DNA from: Bacteroidaceae bacterium
GTDB lineage: Bacteria > Bacteroidota > Bacteroidia > Bacteroidales > Muribaculaceae
NCBI GenBank assembly: GCA_021768245.1
Contig: JAETNO010000035.1
Location: forward strand, 1 to 29,625
Direction: 5' to 3'
Length of the DNA: 29,625 nt
Part shown: piece by piece, positions 24,701-29,625 of the stretch
Numbering within the stretch: position 1 is the stretch's first letter
Layout of the letters: the number at the start of each line of letters is the position of its first letter
Notes under the pieces: generated by a model
Told to the model about the DNA's origin: nothing
What the model saw: the letters and a program-made list of their open reading frames with translations, nothing else
Databases searched by the model: none
Translations under genes and position numbers: made by a program

Positions 24701-27700
24701 CACACCGATGTGAAGATTGCCTATTCTTCCTCAATGGATGAATACTCCGCAGAAACATCAAGAAAGAACATGACCATCTGGGAGGAGTTCTGTGTCAGAG
24801 GATACTACCGTACATACGACGGTATAAACCTTCTGAAACACGCTCTCCACAATACTGTCCCCGACATAAAGAAATCAATCGGCAAGGACGAGAACGGCAA
24901 CGACATAAAGGTACCCGACAGCGAGGCAATCCAACTCGCCAATACCAAGATTGACGAGATACGCAACGGATTCAGCGAATGGCTTGAAGCACAGTCGCCT
25001 GAGTTCAAGAATCGTCTTGTTGATTTGTATAATGACAAGTTCAACTGTTTCGTGCGTCCCCGCTACGATGGGTCACACCAGACATTCCCGGATTTGAACA
25101 TGAAACTTCTCGGTGACCGTTACGGTATAAGTTCTATCTACAAGTCGCAGAAGGACTGTATATGGATGCTTAAACAGAACGGAGGTGGAGTGTGCGACTT
25201 CGAGGTGGGCTGTGGTAAAACGTTGATAATGTGCATTGCAGCGCATGAAATGAAGCGTCTTGGACTGGCACACAAGCCTATGATTATCGGGCTGAAAGCC
25301 AACGTAGCCGAGATTGCCATGACGTATCAGACGGCATATCCCAATGCCCGGATTTTATTTGCCGATGAAAAGAGCTTCAAGGCGGACAACCGCATCAACT
25401 TCTTCAACCAAATCAAGAACAACGATTATGACTGCGTGATAATGTCGCACGACCAGTTCGGGAAAATCCCGCAGTCGCCGGAGATGCAGCAACAGATTCT
25501 TCAGGCGGAGCTTGACACGGTTGAGGAGAACCTCGAAGTACTGAGGCAGCAGGGTCACGATATAAACCGGGCTATGCTGAAAGGTCTTATCAAGCGTAAG
25601 GAGAACCTTACCGCCAAAATTGCCACCATTCAGTACCAGATGGATCAGAACAAGGACGCGGTCGTTGACTTCAAGCAGATGGGTATCGACCACATCTTCG
25701 TTGACGAATCGCACCAGTTCAAGAATCTGATGTTCAACACCCGACACGACCGAGTGGCAGGTCTCGGCAACAGTGAAGGTAGCCAGAGGGCTCTCAACCT
25801 GTTGTATGCAATTCGTACCATTCAAGAGAGAACCGGTAAGGATTTGGGAGCGACATTCTTGTCGGGTACTACAATCAGTAACTCTCTTACTGAATTGTAT
25901 CTGCTGTTCAAGTATCTACGCCCGAAAGAACTTGAAAGGCAGGAGATACGGTGCATCGACGCTTGGCTGGCGATTTTCGCAAAGAAAACAACCGACTTCG
26001 AGTTTAATGTCACCAATAGAATTGTGCAGAAAGAGCGTTTCCGTTACTTTATCAAAGTGCCGGAGCTGGCGGCATTCTACAACGAGATCACGGATTACCG
26101 CACGGCGGAGGATGTAGGCGTTGACCGTCCTGCAAAGAACGAGATACTGCATAATATCCCTCCGACACCGCAACAGGAGGACTTCATCGAGAAACTGATG
26201 AAGTTTGCCGAGAGTGGCGACGCCACAATACTCGGCAGAGCACCATTGTCGGAAACAGAGGAGAAGGCGAAGATGCTTATCGCCACGGACTATGCCCGAA
26301 AGATGGCTCTTGACATGAGGCTTATTTCTGCGGCATACGAAGACAATCCCGACAACAAAGCCTCGCACTGCGCCCGGATGATTGCCGAATATTACCGCAA
26401 ATACGATGAGCAGCGGGGTACTCAGTTTGTATTCAGCGATCTCAGCACCTACAAGCCCGGCGAGTGGAACATCTATTCCGAAATCAAGCGCAAGCTGATT
26501 GAGGATTACGGCATTCCGGCGCATGAGATACGTTTCATTCAGGAGTGCAAGACAGAGAGGTCGAGAAAGGCTGTGATTGAGGCGATGAACAGCGGCGACG
26601 TGCGCGTGCTTTTCGGTTCAACGAGTATGCTCGGCACAGGCGTAAATGCCCAGCGCAGGGCTGTCGCCGTCCATGAACTGGAATGTCCGTGGCGTCCCAG
26701 CGACTTGGAACAACGCGAGGGACGTGCAATCCGCGCCGGCAACGAGATTGCCAAACTCTATGCCGACAATAAGGTGGATGTCATCATCTATGCTGTGGAG
26801 AAATCGCTGGACTCCTACAAGTTCAACCTTCTCCACTGTAAGGCGACATTCATCAGCCAGCTCAAGCGTGGCGCACTCGGAGCGAGAACAATCGACGAGG
26901 GCGCGATGGACGAACAGAACGGCATGAACTTCTCGGAGTATATGGCTATTCTCAGCGGCAACACCGACCTTCTCGAAAAGGCGAAACTTGAAAAGCGGAT
27001 AGCCTCGCTGGAGAGTGAGCGCAAATCATTCGGCAAGGGACGCGCTGATTCCGAGTCAAAGTTGCAGATGATTACCCACGATATAGCCAACAACGAGGCG
27101 ACAGTTGCGCAGATGAAAGCCGATTATGCCCGTTACGAGGCTGTGGTACAGCGTGACAAGGACGGCAACCCGATAAACAATCTTACCATCGACACCTGCC
27201 GGCTTACCGATGAAAAGAATATGGGTATCCACCTGCAAGGTCTGGCGATAAACACCAACACCAACCGCCGCTACCAGCGTATCGGTGAGATTTACGGATT
27301 CCCGATTTCCATCATATCCGAGCCGACGGTGGTTGACGGTCACGAGAGTGTGCAGAACCGCTTTGTAGTCGAAGGCAACTTGAAGTACAAGTACAACAAT
27401 GGCTTCATAGCCATGAGCGACACCCATGCCGCCTGCATGAACTTCGTCAATGCACTGGAGAAGATACCCGGCATCATCGCCCAGTTTGAGGAACGCACCG
27501 CCAGACTCAAAGCCGACGTTCCCCAACTCGAAGCCATCGTTGCAAAGCAGTGGGGCAAAGAGAACGAGTTGAAGCAGCTCAAATCAGAACTCGCAGCCCT
27601 CGACCGCAAAATCACCGCCACCCTCGCCCCAAAACACGATGACACCATCGATGATGGGGAAATCAAGTCAACCACCCCACAGCAACAATCGGCAAACCAC

Positions 27701-27790
27701 ATACCCCCGCAATCCTCAAAACAGCAAGAGGATAAATCTTCCCTCGTTGCCGAGCCGCGGCATAAATACAGTGGATATATTAGAGTGTGA
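21740..27790 (+). CDS. giant fusion: N6 DNA methylase, MutS domain I, SF2 helicase
   Basis: The protein has 2016 residues. The methylase part has motif I FLEPSAGQGAF (129-139) and a motif IV-like NVPF (198-201) instead of the usual NPPY/F. A MutS N-terminal domain follows (about 418-510): TPLMQQYQEMKKKHPDAVLL, GNFYEIF with the mismatch wedge F444 and E446, and AICEQLEDP. After a charged linker comes an SNF2/SF2 helicase: GCGKT (1157-1161), FVDESH with D1322/E1323, and QREGRAIRAG (1658-1667), then a coiled-coil C-terminus. The layout recalls the methylase-helicase protein DarB of phage P1, which protects incoming DNA from restriction. I infer a similar anti-restriction or DNA-processing role after transfer. 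Related proteins are common in Bacteroidales ICEs. It is the last ICE-type gene in view. Confidence 0.85.
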   Translation: MAYNKLQTMRDNINAIRCAFQIGVEKRAPDPIERVVLGRYSGFGGLKCILNDANELADAAKWSKSDIELFAPTVALRRMIHDYSHNDREFAEYMDSLKASVLTAFYTPQSVVDSISDALKDAGVDIKRFLEPSAGQGAFIDSFLRNDRYPGAEVLAYEKDLLTGKILQALHPSTTVNIEGFERIDPDFNGYFDVAASNVPFGDFAVADPRYATSKEIAYRQATKSIHNYFFLKTLDQVREGGLVAFIASQGVMNAGSPFIRMEMMKRADLVAALRLPNNTFSDNAGTDVGSDLIILQKHSTKKALSADEEFFIQSVVDRGTKVPGNKFFQAFPQNVICTDAKVGTDQYGKPAIVYTHKDGIDGIARDLHDALTLSFRLRLNLELYNSNGIKPPTPDPVTPTPTPKQEAKAERKSSLTNTPLMQQYQEMKKKHPDAVLLFRVGNFYEIFGEDAVKASEILGITLTRRVNGSDKYIELAGFPHHALDTYLPKLVRAGQRVAICEQLEDPKLTKTAKQKAVEIVAPNAEIRKVEQSENMPSDSIPQQAKEIETDGSPDYSDNPDPRLFAYNLFGELEPRDAPKRQRTAVPKKEKEEKPVEKPKPWADAKPLPTNKFRPLTEKELEFYGSLNWDDNPPINGFYEAMMSIAYAQLAERERQAAEKEANKDYKSETIVEDGTVIEKTEGVFIPGRQPRVAAQQPEKTEVDMSPRPFSEDIQFFHHNGSMVVQDGMVGFLSEVRKNGATFNPLELKPEQAKRAMLYVTMSETYQQLYNYEAETHEASAELREHLNQYYDEFVEKYGNLNEKRNVKFILMDANGRDSLALERGENGRFVKADIFDHPVSFAVDEVTSVGTPLEALTASLNKYGVVNLEYMSSLVDMDEDSLVDNLEGHIYYNPLVSNYEVRDRFIAGNVVAKADNVRAWIDHEEERIKDFPGYDGVEPFIAMSKDSLKALEDARPRRIEFDELDFNFGERWIPTGIYSAYMSYLFHTDVKIAYSSSMDEYSAETSRKNMTIWEEFCVRGYYRTYDGINLLKHALHNTVPDIKKSIGKDENGNDIKVPDSEAIQLANTKIDEIRNGFSEWLEAQSPEFKNRLVDLYNDKFNCFVRPRYDGSHQTFPDLNMKLLGDRYGISSIYKSQKDCIWMLKQNGGGVCDFEVGCGKTLIMCIAAHEMKRLGLAHKPMIIGLKANVAEIAMTYQTAYPNARILFADEKSFKADNRINFFNQIKNNDYDCVIMSHDQFGKIPQSPEMQQQILQAELDTVEENLEVLRQQGHDINRAMLKGLIKRKENLTAKIATIQYQMDQNKDAVVDFKQMGIDHIFVDESHQFKNLMFNTRHDRVAGLGNSEGSQRALNLLYAIRTIQERTGKDLGATFLSGTTISNSLTELYLLFKYLRPKELERQEIRCIDAWLAIFAKKTTDFEFNVTNRIVQKERFRYFIKVPELAAFYNEITDYRTAEDVGVDRPAKNEILHNIPPTPQQEDFIEKLMKFAESGDATILGRAPLSETEEKAKMLIATDYARKMALDMRLISAAYEDNPDNKASHCARMIAEYYRKYDEQRGTQFVFSDLSTYKPGEWNIYSEIKRKLIEDYGIPAHEIRFIQECKTERSRKAVIEAMNSGDVRVLFGSTSMLGTGVNAQRRAVAVHELECPWRPSDLEQREGRAIRAGNEIAKLYADNKVDVIIYAVEKSLDSYKFNLLHCKATFISQLKRGALGARTIDEGAMDEQNGMNFSEYMAILSGNTDLLEKAKLEKRIASLESERKSFGKGRADSESKLQMITHDIANNEATVAQMKADYARYEAVVQRDKDGNPINNLTIDTCRLTDEKNMGIHLQGLAINTNTNRRYQRIGEIYGFPISIISEPTVVDGHESVQNRFVVEGNLKYKYNNGFIAMSDTHAACMNFVNALEKIPGIIAQFEERTARLKADVPQLEAIVAKQWGKENELKQLKSELAALDRKITATLAPKHDDTIDDGEIKSTTPQQQSANHIPPQSSKQQEDKSSLVAEPRHKYSGYIRV

Positions 27791-27791
27791 G

Positions 27792-27833
27792 AATAAAGTC
27801 TATATAGGACAATTGTCCTATATAGACTTTATT
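27792..27833. repeat. perfect 42 bp palindrome
   Basis: The two 21-base halves are exact reverse complements with no loop, centred between 27812 and 27813 with GGACAATTGTCC in the middle. It starts one base after the stop codon of the giant fusion gene. It could act as a terminator in both directions (each arm ends in CTTTATT), as a regulator site, or be the trace of a recombination end. Confidence 0.85.
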
Positions 27834-27860
27834 ATGCAATATTTCGTATGCAATATTTCG
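27833..27860 (+). repeat. two tandem 14 bp repeats
   Basis: TATGCAATATTTCG occurs at 27833-27846 and again at 27847-27860 with no gap, starting on the last base of the palindrome. Together they fill most of the gap between the ICE-type block and the GH53 promoter. The remaining gap (27861-27932) shows no feature. Confidence 0.7.
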
Positions 27861-27932
27861 GACATTTAATAACACAAATGAGCATTGAGGATGTATTATT
27901 CTCATCTGTGGCGTATTATGTCTAATATTGAC

Positions 27933-27963
27933 TTTCTTATTATTGCATGTGTGATTATTTTTG
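27933..27963 (+). promoter_or_regulatory. Bacteroidota-type promoter of the GH53 gene
   Basis: TATTTTTG (27956-27963) matches TAnnTTTG, and TTTC (27933-27936), 19 bases upstream, is one base from TTTG. Transcription would start near 27970. The in-frame ATG at 27947 lies inside the promoter, so translation must begin at 27989 or 27995. Confidence 0.55.
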
Positions 27964-27988
27964 CAGATACAATGTTTTTCTTAAATTT

Positions 27989-29497
27989 ATGCAGATGAGA
28001 ACAGTAACACTTGTAAAGCCCATTATGGGTATCGTAATGGTTCTGTTAGCAATTGCTCTTTTTGGCTGTCAGAACCAAGTAGAGGAGCCGTTGTTTACCG
28101 AATCAAATCAGATGGCAGATATGCCATTGAGCCGTTCAACCTTTGGAGAACTTCCTTTTCTTCAAGGTGCAGATTTATCGTATGTAAATGAGCTACAAGA
28201 TGGAGGGGTAAATTACACCAAGGATGGTAGCTCGGTGGATCCGTATAATCTCATTAAGAGTTACGGAGCGAATCTTGTTCGTGTACGTCTTTGGCATAAC
28301 CCTACATGGACCAAGTATTCAACTCTATCAGACGTAAAGCGTAGTATTCGCAGGGCTAAGAATGAAGGTTTGAATGTCCTGTTAGATTTTCATTATTCAG
28401 ATGCTTGGACAGATCCACAAACAAACATAGTTCCTGAAGCATGGCGTCCCGTCGTTAAATATTCAGATATACTTGCAGACTCGGTTTATAACTATACTTA
28501 TCGCATTCTCGAACACTTGAATGAGACTAATCTGCTTCCAGAACTGGTTCAGATTGGTAATGAGACCAACAATTCAATAATGGTAGCGGACAATGCAGAT
28601 CTTATACCCACTAACTATGTTAGGAACACAAAACTTTTCAATGCCGGTTTGCAGGCGGTAGCCGATTTCAATTGGAATAATGGGAAAAGCATAAAGACGG
28701 TTCTTCATGTTGCTATGAATCCAAATGACGCAATGTTCTGGGTCGCAAGCCATAAAAAATATGGATTAAAGGAATTTGATATGCTTGGAGTCTCATATTA
28801 TCCCCAATGGCAGGACTATACACCAGCTCAATTAGGTGAGTTCGCATCAAATCTGTATTCTGCTTATGGTATAAGGCTCTTTGTTGCAGAGACAGGGCAT
28901 ATATGGACTCGTGCATGGAATGATCAGAATATTAATCTCATGAGTAAAATGTGTATGGGATATCCTGATACACCATGCCCTCAACTGCAAAAAGACTATA
29001 TAATCGAAATAAAAGAAGCTTTGCTTGCTAACGGAGGGGCTGGATATTGTGTTTGGGAACCGTTTTGGGTGTCAGCTGATAATCAAACTCTTTGGGGTGT
29101 CGGCTCAAATTGGGAAAATGTAGCATTTTTTGATTTCAATAATAGCTTGTTCCCTCACTGTGGCATTGAAGCTTACGGAGATTTCAACGTTAAGGTTACT
29201 TTTGAGGTTAATATGTGGAATGCAGGAAGTGATGCCAAAGGCTATATTACAGGTGATTTTACTGATGATGGCTTTGGCAATTGGCAGATAATCCCGATGA
29301 AGCAAGCATCCGAAGGGTCTTCAGTATATTATTTTGATACATATCTATGTAGGAATCAAACAGGGAAATATTATTTCCTTTCTGATTCCACTTGGACGAG
29401 TCAAGAATATATCGGAGGCTATCAGCAAGATCGATATTACGATGTTAACACCTCGGACAAATGGCAAAAATTCGCTAAAAATTTTGGAGAGGAATAG
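27989..29497 (+). CDS. GH53 endo-beta-1,4-galactanase, surface lipoprotein
   Basis: The protein has 502 residues from the ATG at 27989; ATG 27995 is equally possible, and 27947 is rejected because it overlaps the promoter. The signal VMVLLAIALFGC has a lipid-modified Cys27, so the enzyme is probably anchored to the outer membrane. The GH53 barrel shows FLQGADLSYVNELQDGG, VRVRLWHNP, VLLDFHYSDAWTDP, acid/base E192 in VQIGNETNN and nucleophile E301 in FVAETGHIW. It cuts beta-1,4-galactan, a pectin side chain. From about residue 390 a beta-sandwich-like domain (VTFEVNMWNAG, ITGDFTDDGF) resembles a carbohydrate-binding module. It is much more AT-rich than the ICE block and has its own promoter and terminator, so it is likely host DNA or cargo. 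No SusC/SusD genes are in view. Confidence 0.9.
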   Translation: MQMRTVTLVKPIMGIVMVLLAIALFGCQNQVEEPLFTESNQMADMPLSRSTFGELPFLQGADLSYVNELQDGGVNYTKDGSSVDPYNLIKSYGANLVRVRLWHNPTWTKYSTLSDVKRSIRRAKNEGLNVLLDFHYSDAWTDPQTNIVPEAWRPVVKYSDILADSVYNYTYRILEHLNETNLLPELVQIGNETNNSIMVADNADLIPTNYVRNTKLFNAGLQAVADFNWNNGKSIKTVLHVAMNPNDAMFWVASHKKYGLKEFDMLGVSYYPQWQDYTPAQLGEFASNLYSAYGIRLFVAETGHIWTRAWNDQNINLMSKMCMGYPDTPCPQLQKDYIIEIKEALLANGGAGYCVWEPFWVSADNQTLWGVGSNWENVAFFDFNNSLFPHCGIEAYGDFNVKVTFEVNMWNAGSDAKGYITGDFTDDGFGNWQIIPMKQASEGSSVYYFDTYLCRNQTGKYYFLSDSTWTSQEYIGGYQQDRYYDVNTSDKWQKFAKNFGEE

Positions 29498-29525
29498 CTA
29501 TATAACGTAACTCAAAAATAATAGT

Positions 29526-29583
29526 ATCCCCCTTCTTAGCCATACTGCAATATAGCAGAAAGCGGACAGAAGGGGGATTTTTC
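29526..29583 (+). terminator. strong intrinsic terminator after the GH53 gene
   Basis: ATCCCCCTTCT (29526-29536) pairs perfectly with AGAAGGGGGAT (29568-29578), an 11 bp stem with a 31-base loop, followed by a T-rich run TTTTTCTT. It ends the GH53 transcript 28 bases after the stop codon. Confidence 0.85.
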
Positions 29584-29591
29584 TTATTGAA

Positions 29592-29621
29592 GTCCGATTT
29601 GTTGCATTGAATGTCCGATTT
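29592..29621 (+). repeat. short direct repeat GTCCGATTT at the window end
   Basis: GTCCGATTT occurs at 29592-29600 and 29613-29621, a 21-base period (two helical turns), in the upstream region of whatever lies beyond the window. It could be a tandem operator; the sequence stops too soon to judge. Confidence 0.35.
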
Positions 29622-29625
29622 ATGA

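Overview
The window looks like part of a Bacteroidales (gut Bacteroidota) chromosome, most of it an integrative conjugative element (ICE) of the CTnDOT type. The evidence is a recognisable traA-to-traQ operon in CTnDOT order, a divergent mobA-mobB-mobC block, TAnnTTTG-type promoter elements, no evident Shine-Dalgarno sequences, and accessory families (PcfJ-like, DUF3873, DUF1896, a giant methylase/helicase) typical of Bacteroidales ICEs. No integrase, excision gene or rte regulator is in view, so at least one end of the element lies outside the window. Assignments rest on remembered family features; nothing was searched.

Layout. 1-1414 (+): end of a PcfJ-like gene and two small ICE genes. 1669-2927 (+): an AT-rich two-gene cargo operon, a DUF3800 protein plus a possible BECR-fold nuclease. 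2955-3061 (-): a candidate small RNA unit with its own promoter and hairpin terminator. 3120-16589 (-): one long operon transcribed traA to traQ and ending in a lysozyme gene, with many 1-4 base start/stop overlaps. It encodes a ParA-like ATPase, two DUF3408 proteins, TraD, the mating-pore parts (TraE, TraF, TraG/VirB4, TraI, TraJ/VirB6, TraK/VirB8, TraL, TraM/VirB10, TraN, TraO), a primase-like TraP, an extra protein made of two TraP-like N-terminal repeats, and a TraQ gene that seems damaged. 16590-17722: a 1.1 kb gene-free control region with hairpins, direct repeats, a helically phased repeat and an oriT-like inverted repeat. 17723-21267 (+): mobA, the mobB relaxase and the mobC coupling protein. 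21298-27790 (+): a DUF1896 protein and a 2016-residue fusion of DNA methylase, MutS mismatch-recognition domain and SF2 helicase. 27792-27860: a perfect 42 bp palindrome and a 14 bp tandem repeat at an abrupt change in base composition. 27989-29583 (+): a GH53 endo-galactanase lipoprotein gene with its own promoter and terminator, probably host or cargo rather than transfer machinery.

How it works together (inference from the CTnDOT family): MobA and MobB would nick oriT in the control region, MobC would bring the relaxosome to the pore built by the tra operon, the lysozyme would open the peptidoglycan, TraP could prime complementary-strand synthesis, and the giant fusion could protect or process the entering DNA. 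The least explained parts are the DUF3800 gene pair, the doubled TraP-like repeat protein, the MutS-domain fusion, the candidate sRNA and the palindrome at the edge of the ICE-like block.
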